Program-made: the position numbers and the translations under genes
Assembly: GCA_964588305.1 (NCBI GenBank)
Contig: CAZPOP010000014.1
Coordinates: 18,593 to 82,592, forward strand
Origin: SM1-73 sp964588305
GTDB lineage: Bacteria; Zixibacteria; MSB-5A5; SM1-73
Direction of reading: 5' to 3'
Length of the DNA stretch: 64,000 nucleotides
Notes under the pieces: generated by a model
Databases searched by the model: none
What the model saw: the letters and a program-made list of their open reading frames with translations, nothing else
Told to the model about the DNA's origin: nothing
In this document: positions 26,254-35,117 of the stretch, piece by piece
How the letters are laid out: every line of letters starts with the position of its first letter
Numbering within the stretch: the stretch's first letter is position 1

Positions 26254-26365
26254 TTTCTTTAGCTTTCTCCTGCCGGAAATCGACAAGTGACGAACCCTGA
26301 TAGCTCGATTGTGTGGATGCTGCACATAAATTACCCACTGCAGAGTCTTTTTGTGTGAAAAGAGA

Positions 26366-26394
26366 TTGACAAAGGCGTTTACAGCAATTATACA
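26366..26394 (+). promoter_or_regulatory. Consensus promoter positioned for a leaderless transcript
   Basis: TTGACA (26366-26371), exact 17-bp spacer, TATACA (26389-26394). Counting seven bases after the -10 places +1 on the A of the ATG at 26401. No Shine-Dalgarno sequence lies between. Confidence 0.75.
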
Positions 26395-26400
26395 GATCCG

Positions 26401-27327
26401 ATGAAGTTGAAAATACTGTCACCCGGTTTGGCGATAATCCTTTTGGGGATCAATGTGAGTTGCTGCCGAGATAACATGAGTAACTTCTTGCCTGCGGGAG
26501 GAGATGGCTGGGTCAAATCCGGTGAGATGGAGGTCTATGATCGCAACAACCTTTTCGACTATATGGATGGCGGAGCGGAGCTTTACCTGGCATATGATTT
26601 TCAGAAGCTGGTGGTGCAGAGATATTCATCCGGCTCCACAGATGCTTCGAAAGGAAACTCAATCACCGTGGAGATATATCAAATGAATTCGTCCCCTGAT
26701 GCCTATGGTCTCTTCTCCTTTGACCAGGAAGGGGAGATGGTCGAGCTTGGCCAGAAAGGGGTTTATGGATACGGCCTTTTGAAATTCTGGAAGGACAGAT
26801 ACCTGGTGAGAATCCTTGGTTCCCAGCCCGATCTGAGAGAAACGATTCTTAGACTGGGCGGAGATGTAGATGAGAAAATCAGGGGCGAAGGCGCGCTTCC
26901 GGAGCTTTTGTCAAAAATCCCGAAAGATGACTTGATCCCGAATTCGGATCATTTCTTCCATAAGCAGATCCTTTTGAACAACCTGTATTTTCTTTCCGAT
27001 AAAAACATTCTCAATCTAACCGATAAGACAGATTGTCTCTTAGCCGATTTCGGGTTCGACGGAGAGACCCTGAAACTTCTTCTAGTTGAATATCCTGACT
27101 TAAGCCAGGCAAAGAACGCTTATCAAAGCTTTAATAACCTCTATTTGAAAGGTGAAGCATCCGAAACAGACAAGATAGTGAAAATAGAGCAAGGGAAATT
27201 GGTGGAAGCGGATCTGAAAGAAAACTATCTTCTGCTGGTCTTTGAGGGCACGGATAGAGATATCGTGCTTCAGCTTCTGGATTCGGTAAAGAATTCCTTA
27301 AGGCAAGGAGGGGTATCGAGCCAGTGA
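26401..27327 (+). CDS. DUF6599-type lipoprotein
   Basis: 308 residues. A short lipoprotein-like signal ends at VSC21, so a lipidated periplasmic protein is likely. The rest is one domain with the DUF6599 hallmarks: LFDYMDGGAELYLAYDF (residues ~50-66), VEIYQMNSSPDAYGLFS (~86-102) and YLVRILG. DUF6599 genes often travel with DUF362 and ferredoxin genes, as here; the molecular role is not known. The ATG appears to coincide with the transcription start, so translation may be leaderless. It starts the unit that continues into the two DUF362 genes. Confidence 0.82.
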   Translation: MKLKILSPGLAIILLGINVSCCRDNMSNFLPAGGDGWVKSGEMEVYDRNNLFDYMDGGAELYLAYDFQKLVVQRYSSGSTDASKGNSITVEIYQMNSSPDAYGLFSFDQEGEMVELGQKGVYGYGLLKFWKDRYLVRILGSQPDLRETILRLGGDVDEKIRGEGALPELLSKIPKDDLIPNSDHFFHKQILLNNLYFLSDKNILNLTDKTDCLLADFGFDGETLKLLLVEYPDLSQAKNAYQSFNNLYLKGEASETDKIVKIEQGKLVEADLKENYLLLVFEGTDRDIVLQLLDSVKNSLRQGGVSSQ

Positions 27328-27380
27328 GGGTTCGACTTCGCTCTGAGCGATGGTTTTTCTAGCGCAAAATGGTCGTCAAG

Positions 27381-27405
27381 GTCCACCTGAAGGTGGACAC
27401 TCCAC
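27381..27405. repeat. Dispersed palindrome, family A copy 2
   Basis: gtccacct-ga-aggtggac followed by actccac; the arm sequence differs from copy 1 but the hairpin plus CACTCCA layout is the same. It lies in the DUF6599-DUF362 gap. Confidence 0.55.
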
Positions 27406-27420
27406 CGTGGGAGATAAGAA

Positions 27421-28422
27421 ATGAAAAAGAAGGAAGAAAAGACTCTTGACACAATCATTACCCGCCGCGATTTCATGAGAGGGACCGCTTTGGGGACTTT
27501 GGGCTTGACTCTGGGATTATTTGATGTCGAGAGTTTGGCAATCCCTCCGCCCGTGGCCGAAAAGAGGGGTGACTCCACAGAGCCGGTGAAGAGCAGGACG
27601 GTTCTAATCCGAAACCAAAAAGTCTTAGGTGATGGCAACGTCGTCGACAAGAAGATACTGGCGGACATGTTAGATAAGGGGATGATGGGATTCGCTGAAA
27701 CAAAAGACGCTGCTTCTGCCTGGAAGGAGTTTTTCCACCCTTCTGACGTCGTGGGAGTGAAGATCAACCTGATGGTGACTCCAACTCACGATGAGCTGAT
27801 CGAGTTAATCGTAGAAAATCTCCTGGGGATCGGAATCAAAGATGAGAACATCTTCGTCTGGGACAGAGATCAGATCGGAGTGGGAAAGAAGGAGATGTTT
27901 TCCCGGCCACGCCGGTTTGGGTTTGACAAGGATCATTTAAACAAGGTAGTTAAGAAATGCACTGCCCTTATCAACGTCCCGGGAATGAAGAGCCATTGGC
28001 TCTCCGGGGTGGCCCTATCCATAAAGAATTGGGCGGGAGCGGTGAACAACGCCAGAGTGTATCATACCGAAGACTGCTGTTCCAGCTTGGGAGAGCTCTG
28101 TACTATCCCTCAGATTAAGGCAAAGAATCGCCTGATCATAATGGACGCCTTGAGGCCTTTGTTTCATGGTGGTCCTTCTGTAGATCCCAAATATCTGTGG
28201 AATTACAATGGTCTTATAATCGGAAAGGATCACGCCGCGGCGGACACCATCGCCTTGAAGGTCATCCAGAGACAGAGGAGCCGGTATAAAAGGGAAGAGT
28301 GGATGATTAGCCCACCACCTCTTCATGTCGCTTTGGCTGACATGCGCTATAAGGTCGGCACCAGCGACCTGCGCCTGATAGATTTGGTCAAGTTGGGCTG
28401 GCAGAAAGATGCTTTAATATAA
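27421..28422 (+). CDS. Tat-exported DUF362 protein
   Basis: 333 residues. The N-terminus has a twin-arginine motif TRRDFMRG (residues ~15-22) followed by a hydrophobic stretch, so export by Tat (tatC at 10814) is expected. The mature protein is a DUF362 domain: VVGVKINLMVTP, ALINVPGMKSHWLSGVALSIKNW (key pieces near residues ~180-202) and HAAADTIALKVI. No 4Fe-4S Cys motif is present in this copy. DUF362 proteins are frequently fused or linked to ferredoxins, suggesting a role in redox or cofactor handling, but no activity is established. gggag precedes the ATG. Confidence 0.85.
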   Translation: MKKKEEKTLDTIITRRDFMRGTALGTLGLTLGLFDVESLAIPPPVAEKRGDSTEPVKSRTVLIRNQKVLGDGNVVDKKILADMLDKGMMGFAETKDAASAWKEFFHPSDVVGVKINLMVTPTHDELIELIVENLLGIGIKDENIFVWDRDQIGVGKKEMFSRPRRFGFDKDHLNKVVKKCTALINVPGMKSHWLSGVALSIKNWAGAVNNARVYHTEDCCSSLGELCTIPQIKAKNRLIIMDALRPLFHGGPSVDPKYLWNYNGLIIGKDHAAADTIALKVIQRQRSRYKREEWMISPPPLHVALADMRYKVGTSDLRLIDLVKLGWQKDALI

Positions 28423-28466
28423 CAGGAGTAGCGACACTCTTGTCGCGCTTTTCGATCTCGTAGGTC

Positions 28467-29396
28467 ATGCAAATGAAACAGAAACTCACCCGCAGGGACT
28501 TCATCCAAGGTTCGATGGGGGCAGCTTTTCTTCTCGGTTTGCCTAATCTTGCCTGGGGAGAGGTCTTTGGCCCGTTTCCCCCAGAAGAGAGCTTTCCGGA
28601 TTTGGCGGTGGTCACAGACGGCACTCCGGCTGCTATGGCCCGCAAGGTTATGGAGCTTTTGGGCGGGATGAAGAAATTCGTCTCCAGGGGCGACATTGTC
28701 GTGGTCAAGCCCAATATCGGCTGGGATAGAAATCCAGAGCAGGCGGCTTGTACCAATCCAGACGTTGTTGCGGAGGTGGTGACGATGTGCTTAGAATGCG
28801 GTGCCAAGAAGGTGAAGCTTTTCGACCGCAGCTGTAATACCGCCTCCCGCTGTTACGAAAACTCGGGCATAGACAAGGCGGCATCCGAGGCCGGAGCAGA
28901 GGTGAGCTTTGTGGTGGATGCCGGTTTTTCGAAAATGGAGTTCCCCCAGGGACAGGTTCTAAAAAAATGGGAGATGTATAAACCGGCCATTGAGGCAGAC
29001 GTTTTGATCAATGTCCCCATTGCCAAGAATCATGGGCTATCCAAATTAACCCTGGGTATGAAGAACCTGATGGGCATCATGGGAGGGGACAGAGGGAAGA
29101 TACACTGGAAGATTGACGACAAGTTGGCTGATCTGGCAAATTTTGTCAGGCCACAGTTGACCATTCTGGACGCCTATAGAATCTTGGTCAAAAACGGTCC
29201 GCAGGGTGGAAGCTTGAAAGATGTAAGGGAAATAAAGACCATAGCCGCTGGAAAAGACATTGCGACGGTGGATGCTTATGGAGCCACTCTCTTCGATATG
29301 AAACCAACAGATCTGGGCTATGTGGTCAAGGCAAACAAATTCGGCCTGGGTGAAATTGATTTAAGTAAAGTGAACATTAAGAAGGTGAGCCTATAA
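28467..29396 (+). CDS. Second Tat-exported DUF362 protein
   Basis: 309 residues. Twin-arginine motif TRRDFIQG (residues ~8-15) then hydrophobic region ending LPNLAWG. The DUF362 core is clearer here than in the upstream paralogue: VVVKPNIGWDRNPEQAACT, KKVKLFDRSCNTA, LINVPIAKNHGLSKLTLGMKN (start near residue ~185). An alternative ATG two codons downstream (28473) has better spacing from agg. It forms a tandem with the gene at 27421 (44-bp gap) and precedes the polyferredoxin gene. Substrate unknown; the pair may act as a heterodimer. Confidence 0.87.
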   Translation: MQMKQKLTRRDFIQGSMGAAFLLGLPNLAWGEVFGPFPPEESFPDLAVVTDGTPAAMARKVMELLGGMKKFVSRGDIVVVKPNIGWDRNPEQAACTNPDVVAEVVTMCLECGAKKVKLFDRSCNTASRCYENSGIDKAASEAGAEVSFVVDAGFSKMEFPQGQVLKKWEMYKPAIEADVLINVPIAKNHGLSKLTLGMKNLMGIMGGDRGKIHWKIDDKLADLANFVRPQLTILDAYRILVKNGPQGGSLKDVREIKTIAAGKDIATVDAYGATLFDMKPTDLGYVVKANKFGLGEIDLSKVNIKKVSL

Positions 29397-29670
29397 GTGG
29401 AAAATGTCACCGTCTTGGAATCATCCCGCGAATAGTGAATGATATCTCTGAAAAGGCGGTTAAGCGGTTTGTTGGAGTGTTCACCTTTAGGTGAACCAGA
29501 TGTTGCTTTTATTCTTTTCCCGGAAACCACGATGTCGAGGATAAGAGGTTTTTGGTCAAGCTGAAGCTTGACACTCCAAGAGAGCCTTTTTCAACGCTCT
29601 CCGGATAAAGTCTTGGATGGTTTGCGTTTCGGGTACAGGGCATGAGGCCTTTATAGATTGAGGGGAAAAT
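29397..29670. repeat. Intergenic region with two family A palindromes
   Basis: Copy 3 is ttggagtg-ttcacctttaggtgaac (29472-29496); copy 4 is ggtcaagctgaagcttgacactccaa in inverted orientation (29554-29579). The two face each other ~60 bp apart. The TTG of the next gene follows, with gagggg as ribosome site. Confidence 0.55.
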
Positions 29671-31185
29671 TTGAAAACAGTCCGACGGATTTCGCAGATA
29701 TTCTTTTTTCTGTTCTTCCTCCTTCTTTTCCTTTCCGCCACCTATCCTTTGAAGTTCAAAATTCCGGTCGACTTTTTCTTCAGACTGGATCCCCTGCTGG
29801 CCATCTCCTCTATGGTTTCGGCTCGCGCTTTCATCAGTGCTTTCATCTGGGCTTTCTTCATACTGATCTTGACCGTTGTTCTGGGGAGGTTTTTTTGCGG
29901 ATGGATTTGCCCTTTGGGTACAACCTTAGATTCGGTCAGCTTCGTCTTCAAGAACAAGGTTGGAAGAAGTTACAAGAAGCTCAGATGGCTCAAATATTCG
30001 ATTTTAGTCTTTCTCTTGATCGGTGCGGTTTTCTCGTCTCAACTGGTCTGGTTTTTTGACCCGATAGCTTTGATCGCCAGGTCGTTAACCTTGACAATCT
30101 TCCCCATAGCAACACTGATCGCGAACACTCTATTCGGTCTGTTATTCAACCTAGATTCTCTGCAGGCCCCGCTCATCAAAGTCCAGGGTTTGCTCTCATC
30201 CACGTTTTTGCCCGACGAGCTAACCTTTTTCCGAATGTCAGGTTGGGTTTTGTTGATCTTTTTGGCTATAGTAGCTGCTGAATTTGTCTCCCGCAGATTC
30301 TGGTGTCGGAATCTCTGTCCTTTGGGCGCGCTTCTGGCTGTCTTCTCCAAATTTCAGTTTCTCAGAAGAAAGGTGAAGGCAGAGTGCACCGCGTGCGGTG
30401 ATTGTGAGAGGATTTGTAAGATGGACGCGATTAGAGATGATTTCAAATCCACTGACGACGCGGAATGCATCCAGTGCTTCAACTGTGTGAAAGCATGTCC
30501 TCCCTCTGTTACCAAGATCAACTTTAGGGGAGAAAGGAAGCCTTATAAATTTGATTTCAAAAGAAGAAGAGTTATCACATCCACCTTTGCCGGGCTGGCT
30601 TCGGTGGGCATATTGAAGACAAGTTTTATAAGCAGAAATTCCAAGGCAAATCTGATCCGACCACCGGGAGCAAGGGAGGAAAACGATTTTCTGGACAGGT
30701 GCATCCGCTGTCACAAGTGCATCAAGGTTTGTTCCGCTTCCGGCAGATTTTTACAGCCGTCATTCCTGGAAGGGGGATTGGAGGGGATGTGGACCCCCGT
30801 GGGAGTTGCCCGTTATGGTTACTGTGAGTTCAACTGCGTGATGTGCATGGAAGTCTGCCCCACCGATGCCATTCACGAACTGGACGTGGAGACCAAGAAG
30901 AAAACGGTAATTGGCTTAGCCTACATCGACAGGAACAGATGCATTCCCTGGTACAAAAACGAAGACTGCATAGTCTGCCAGGAGCACTGCCCCACCCCGC
31001 AAAAGGCAATCGAACTGAAGCAGGAGAAAGTAATTCACTTTGACGGATCGGAGAGATCGGTCAAGCGTCCCTATGTGAGAGAGGATTTGTGCATTGGCTG
31101 TGGAATCTGCGAAACCAAATGCCCAATCGAGGGAAAATCCGCCATAATCGTCACTCCTCAGGGCGAACAAAGGTGGAGTGATTGA
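29671..31185 (+). CDS. NapH/NapG-like membrane polyferredoxin
   Basis: 504 residues. Residues ~1-225 hold about five membrane helices with the NapH/RdxA-type motifs CGWICPLGT (~72-80) and CRNLCPLGA (~213-221). Then two [4Fe-4S] motifs (CTACGDCERIC, CIQCFNCVKAC), an internal hydrophobic Arg-led segment RRRVITSTFAGLA (~292), and at least four further Cys clusters (CIRCHKCIKVC, CEFNCVMCMEVC, CIVCQEHC, CIGCGICETKC), like a NapG-type ferredoxin. It reads as a NapH-NapG fusion for electron transfer from quinol or cytosol to the periplasm. TTG start. Last gene of the DUF6599-DUF362 block. Confidence 0.9.
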   Translation: MKTVRRISQIFFFLFFLLLFLSATYPLKFKIPVDFFFRLDPLLAISSMVSARAFISAFIWAFFILILTVVLGRFFCGWICPLGTTLDSVSFVFKNKVGRSYKKLRWLKYSILVFLLIGAVFSSQLVWFFDPIALIARSLTLTIFPIATLIANTLFGLLFNLDSLQAPLIKVQGLLSSTFLPDELTFFRMSGWVLLIFLAIVAAEFVSRRFWCRNLCPLGALLAVFSKFQFLRRKVKAECTACGDCERICKMDAIRDDFKSTDDAECIQCFNCVKACPPSVTKINFRGERKPYKFDFKRRRVITSTFAGLASVGILKTSFISRNSKANLIRPPGAREENDFLDRCIRCHKCIKVCSASGRFLQPSFLEGGLEGMWTPVGVARYGYCEFNCVMCMEVCPTDAIHELDVETKKKTVIGLAYIDRNRCIPWYKNEDCIVCQEHCPTPQKAIELKQEKVIHFDGSERSVKRPYVREDLCIGCGICETKCPIEGKSAIIVTPQGEQRWSD

Positions 31186-31226
31186 TCTTAGGTCGTCCGA
31201 TGCCAACGAAACTTTGCGGCAACAAC

Positions 31227-31279
31227 CTGGAGTATCCCGCTTAGCGGGATCAAGGTAAAGCTAAAGCTTTACACTCCAG
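31227..31279. repeat. Family A composite element, copy 5
   Basis: ctggagt at one end and actccag at the other act as terminal inverted arms; inside are atcccgcttagcgggat and aaagctaaagcttt hairpins. Near-identical to 31567-31620 and similar to 58600-58648. Confidence 0.75.
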
Positions 31280-31566
31280 AATCGGTTTTCCTTCTAACCG
31301 GCTTTGGACACGCAAAAAACTCTTGCTTTTGTCTGCAGAAATTCGTAGAATACAGTAGGGAGACTTAGAAGCCGAACAGGGAGCTCAGATACAACTAACG
31401 TTTGAGAGAATCCTTTATCTACCGCCTCTTATTCGTGATAGTCTGAGCTCCCCCTCTAATGGTGATCTTGAGCCCACAAACCGATCCTAACAAAATTTCG
31501 GTTATTCCCCTCCGGTCGGAATCCAATCCTCAAAACTTATTCGAGAGAGGAGCAATTAAGGAGAGC

Positions 31567-31620
31567 CTGGAGCACGCCGCTTAAGCGGGATCAAGGTAAA
31601 GCTAAAGCTTTACACTCCAG
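31567..31620. repeat. Family A composite element, copy 6
   Basis: ctggag...ctccag ends, internal ccgcttaagcggg hairpin and the same tcaaggtaaagctaaagc stretch as copy 5. It sits just past the clpX stop and may terminate that operon. Confidence 0.75.
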
Positions 31621-31630
31621 GACACAATTG

Positions 31631-32902
31631 TCAGGCGATTTTCTTCTTCTTTTCTTTTTTGGGGAGATAAACAGGTTGGGCTTTATTCAAAATCACTTCT
31701 TCGGTGATAACACATTCTCTTACGTCTTTTCGGGAGGGCATCTCATACATCACATCCAGCATAGCTTCTTCCAAGATCGATCTTAAGGCTCTGGCTCCGG
31801 TACCCCTCTTTTGTGCCTTCTCTACCACCGTCTTCAAAGCCTCTGGCGAGAAGGTGAGTTTGATCCCCTCCATCTCAAAGAATTTCTTGTACTGTTTGGT
31901 CAAAGCATTTTTGGGTCTTTGGAGGATATCCATAAGCTGATCCGAGTTGAGTTCATCCAGGGCACACATGACGGGTATTCTTCCTGCCAGTTCCGGAATC
32001 AGTCCGTATTTCACCAGATCATCCGGCTCTACTAAATTCAGCATTTCACCCTTTTTCTTCTTTCCCTTGCCGGAAATATCCGCACCGAACCCCATTACTT
32101 TGCGGCCCACTCTGGCCTCGATGATTTTGTCCAGTCCGTCGAAGCCGCCCCCGCAGATGAACAGAATGTCCTTGGTGTTTACCTGGATGTAGCTTTGCTC
32201 CGGATGCTTCCTGCCTCCTTGCGGAGGCACGTTGGAGATCGTACCTTCCAGAATCTTCAACAGGGCCTGCTGCACGCCCTCACCCGAGACATCACGAGTA
32301 ATAGACGGGCTGTCCTGCTTTCGGGCGATTTTATCTATCTCATCTATGTATATTATCCCCTTTTCTGCCTTGGCCAGATTGTAATCGGCCGCCTGAAGCA
32401 GGCGAACCAGAATATTCTCTACATCCTCTCCCACGTATCCTGCCTCGGTTAGAGCAGTGGCATCCGCTATGGAGAACGGAACGTGCAGCATCCTGGCCAG
32501 AGTTTGAGCTAAGAGGGTTTTTCCTGTGCCGGTGGGACCTAAAACCAGGATATTGCTTTTTTCCAGCTCCACCTCGTCGTTTTTCAAAGGGTAAAAGACC
32601 CTTTTGTAGTGATTGTAGACCGCCACCGAGATGGACTTCTTTGCCCGTTCCTGTCCGATCACATACAGGTCCAGAAACTCCTTTATCTGACTGGGTTTGG
32701 GAAGCCGGATGCTCTTCCCTTCCTTCTTTGCAGTGGTTTCCTTGTCCAGAAACTTCTGGCACGTCTGCACGCACTGCTCGCAAATGAAAGCATCGATTCC
32801 GGAAAAAAGTTTTTTGGCCTGCTTGGTTCCTCTTCCACAGAAGGAACATCTCTGCTTCCCGGACGTCAGTCCCCTTTGATTATTCTTTTGATCTGATCCC
32901 AT
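31631..32902 (-). CDS. clpX: ATP-dependent Clp protease ATP-binding subunit ClpX
   Basis: 423 residues, full length. ClpX unfolds substrates and feeds them into ClpP. The N-terminal zinc domain has CSFCGRG and CEQCVQTC; Walker A is GPTGTGKT (residues ~121-128); Walker B IIYIDEID; the pore loop GYVG and the ClpP-binding IGF-like loop (VMGFGAD) are present; RGTGARALRSI marks the C-terminal domain. A Lys-rich tail ends the protein. The order tig-clpP-clpX on the minus strand is the classical operon. A short insert, SGKGKKKKGEM, follows the IGF region. Confidence 0.98.
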   Translation of the reverse strand: MGSDQKNNQRGLTSGKQRCSFCGRGTKQAKKLFSGIDAFICEQCVQTCQKFLDKETTAKKEGKSIRLPKPSQIKEFLDLYVIGQERAKKSISVAVYNHYKRVFYPLKNDEVELEKSNILVLGPTGTGKTLLAQTLARMLHVPFSIADATALTEAGYVGEDVENILVRLLQAADYNLAKAEKGIIYIDEIDKIARKQDSPSITRDVSGEGVQQALLKILEGTISNVPPQGGRKHPEQSYIQVNTKDILFICGGGFDGLDKIIEARVGRKVMGFGADISGKGKKKKGEMLNLVEPDDLVKYGLIPELAGRIPVMCALDELNSDQLMDILQRPKNALTKQYKKFFEMEGIKLTFSPEALKTVVEKAQKRGTGARALRSILEEAMLDVMYEMPSRKDVRECVITEEVILNKAQPVYLPKKEKKKKIA

Positions 32903-32989
32903 TTTCTATTCACTCAACCTGTTAAGACAAGAATGAGCTTCCATCTACCGTGTTTGTTTACCTAATAAAACCTTTGAACCTTCCAACCG

Positions 32990-33577
32990 CTATCTCGCTT
33001 TCTTCTCGAAGACATCATCTATCAGACCGTACTCTTTTGCCTCTTCTGCGGACATGAAAAAGTTTCTGTCGGTGTCCTTTTCGATTTTGTTCATGGATTG
33101 CCCGGTATGCTTGACCAGAAGCTCGTTTACCTTTCTCTTCACCAACAGAAGCTCCTTGGTGTGAATCTCTATGTCTGACACCTGTCCCTGTACTCCTCCC
33201 CAGGGTTGGTGGATCATGATTCGGGAGTGAGGCAAAGCTCCCCTTTTTCCATTAGTGCCAGCGGCCAAAAGCAGGGCTCCCATGCTGGCCGCCTGTCCCA
33301 CACAGGTGGTGGCCACGTCCGGCTTGACAAACTGAATGGTATCGTAAATGGCCAATCCCGACGGGACGAATCCGCCCGGACTGTTAATGTAAATATTTAT
33401 GTCCTTCTCCGGATCGTCGGCCTCCAAGAACAGCATCTGGGCAATCACCAGATTTGCCAGGATATCGTTTATGGCGGTTCCGATGAAGATTATCCGGTCC
33501 TTGAGAAGGCGGGAAAAGATGTCGTATGCCCTCTCGCCTCTCCCCGTCTGTTCGATAACGTATGGAACCAAGGTCAT
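32990..33577 (-). CDS. clpP: ATP-dependent Clp protease proteolytic subunit ClpP
   Basis: 195 residues. Catalytic Ser98 in GQAASMG and His123 in MIHQPWGG are at the standard places, with the Asp in the following helix region (MNKIEKDTDRN). The N-terminal VPYVIEQTGRGERAYDI is typical of mature ClpP, so little or no propeptide is present. The ATG at 33577 has gaaagga six bases ahead and matches the family start; an ATG 11 codons upstream does not. It forms the tetradecameric chamber with ClpX. Second gene of the tig-clpP-clpX operon. Confidence 0.98.
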   Translation of the reverse strand: MTLVPYVIEQTGRGERAYDIFSRLLKDRIIFIGTAINDILANLVIAQMLFLEADDPEKDINIYINSPGGFVPSGLAIYDTIQFVKPDVATTCVGQAASMGALLLAAGTNGKRGALPHSRIMIHQPWGGVQGQVSDIEIHTKELLLVKRKVNELLVKHTGQSMNKIEKDTDRNFFMSAEEAKEYGLIDDVFEKKAR

Positions 33578-33631
33578 ATGGTTTCCTTTCTGGTTGGGTT
33601 TTCCCTTCACATAATTTATCTAGACTTAAAA

Positions 33632-34930
33632 TCAGGTCTTTGAATCATCGGCGAGAAAAGTCTCTTCTTCTATAACAGCATTTTTCAAAAGAAAATCCAC
33701 CACCTTATCCTCTAATATATTTTCCTGAATTCTTTTGATCTTCTGTGGAGTTCCCAGAAGCTGGTCTGCCTGTTCCTTCTCCATCCTGTAATCTTTGGCA
33801 AACTTGCTGGCCCATTCTTCAACCTCTTCTTTGGTTACTTCTATTTTCTCTTTTTCGGCAATCTGGTGAAAAAGATAATCCCACCTGATTTGGGCTGCCC
33901 CGATCTCTTTGAACTCTTCCCGGGTTTTTGTCTCATCCACCTTTTTATATTTTTTCTTTAAGTCCTCTATCAGAGAATCCAAGTAGAATTTCAACACCGT
34001 CTCCGGAACCTCAAAGAAATTAAGTTTTATTATCTGGTTTATCAGCTCGTTTCTTAGGTTCTTTTCGCTGTCCTGAATTGCCTTCTCGGTCAAATCCTGT
34101 TTGATCTTGGTTTTCAACTCCGTTAGGTTTTTGTAGTCCCCTACCATCTTGGCAAGATCATCATTGGCTTCAGGCAGAATTTTCTCTTTCACCTGCTTCA
34201 CCTTAATGGTGTATTTTACGTTCTTGCCAGCTAATTTCTTGTTATGGAAATCTTCTCGGTAGTTCACGTCTATTTCTTTTTCGTCTCCCGTCTTTACCTT
34301 TATCAAACTCTCCTGAAATTCTTTGATCATGTTGTGGGGATCGAGGATCAACTGTTGATTTTCGAGCTTATCCTTTTTTTCTTCCTCATGTTTGGTCATG
34401 TCTACGGTTAAATGATCGTAGTATTTTGCCTCCCTTTCCACCGGATGCAGTTCGGCAAAATCCTCCCTCACATAGTTCAGAGTTCTGTCGACATCCTCTT
34501 CGGTTATCTGCTTTGTTCTCCTGACTAACTTGACCGCCTGGTAGTCCTTCACCTCTATCTCCGGCCTTACGTCGACCTCTGCTTTGAACCTCAATGGCGT
34601 CCCCTTCTGCATCTGCAAATCCTTAACCACCGGGAGACTGATTGGGGACAGGCTGGTTTCCTTCAGCGCATCCTCATAAGCTTTGGGAACCAGCGACTCC
34701 ATGACCTCCTTTTCCACCGCATCTTTGAAGCGAAGCTTGACCAAATCCATGGGGGCTTTTCCCTTACGAAAGCCGGGGATTTTTGAATGAGCCCGGTATT
34801 TTTCGTACGCTGCATCAAACTCGTCATCTACCTTTTCTTTGGATACTTCGATGTCCAATATCCTTCTCCAGGCTTTACTTTCAGTCACATTTACCTTCAG
34901 ATCTTTTTCATTCTGGTTTTGCTCGCTCAA
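33632..34930 (-). CDS. tig: Trigger factor (ribosome-associated chaperone)
   Basis: 432 residues, usual length. The N-terminal ribosome-binding domain contains the signature PGFRKGKAPMDLVKLRF (residues ~53-69); the PPIase (FKBP-like) domain covers ~150-235; the helical C-terminal chaperone domain follows (EEVEEWASKFAKDYRME). The start is TTG with AAAGGA seven bases upstream; no ATG is nearby. First gene of the tig-clpP-clpX operon, transcribed toward 31631. It prevents early misfolding of nascent chains. Confidence 0.96.
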   Translation of the reverse strand: MSEQNQNEKDLKVNVTESKAWRRILDIEVSKEKVDDEFDAAYEKYRAHSKIPGFRKGKAPMDLVKLRFKDAVEKEVMESLVPKAYEDALKETSLSPISLPVVKDLQMQKGTPLRFKAEVDVRPEIEVKDYQAVKLVRRTKQITEEDVDRTLNYVREDFAELHPVEREAKYYDHLTVDMTKHEEEKKDKLENQQLILDPHNMIKEFQESLIKVKTGDEKEIDVNYREDFHNKKLAGKNVKYTIKVKQVKEKILPEANDDLAKMVGDYKNLTELKTKIKQDLTEKAIQDSEKNLRNELINQIIKLNFFEVPETVLKFYLDSLIEDLKKKYKKVDETKTREEFKEIGAAQIRWDYLFHQIAEKEKIEVTKEEVEEWASKFAKDYRMEKEQADQLLGTPQKIKRIQENILEDKVVDFLLKNAVIEEETFLADDSKT

Positions 34931-35031
34931 AATGCAATCCTTTCTGAGGTTTCCTCAACACCCGCGCGGTTCATTAACCTGCCGGGGAAAAGGCTTCCTG
35001 TTTGATCCAGAGCCGATAGGGTACTCGTTTT

Positions 35032-35117
35032 TGGTGCGAAAGGAGGGATTCGAACCCTCACGGAAAATTCCACTGGATCCTAAGTCCAGCGCGTCTGCCG
35101 GGTTCCGCCACTTTCGC
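35032..35117 (-). tRNA. tRNA-Leu (anticodon UAG)
   Basis: On the minus strand the acceptor arms GCGAAAG and CTTTCGC pair fully, followed by A73 and an encoded CCA. The anticodon stem ctgga/tccag encloses cTTAGga with TAG at complement of 35080-35082. A long variable arm and a T-arm gaggg-ttcgaat-ccctc identify a class II Leu tRNA. The gene is upstream of tig on the same strand. Confidence 0.96.

Larger units (their letters stand above)
31186..31630. other. Convergent intergenic region with paired repeats
   Basis: 445 bp between convergent genes. Two near-identical family A elements (31227-31279 and 31567-31620) bracket the region. Between them, GGGAGCTCAGA (31379-31389) and TCTGAGCTCCC (31442-31452) are an exact 11-bp inverted pair 52 bp apart. 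No gene seen. Confidence 0.5.
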
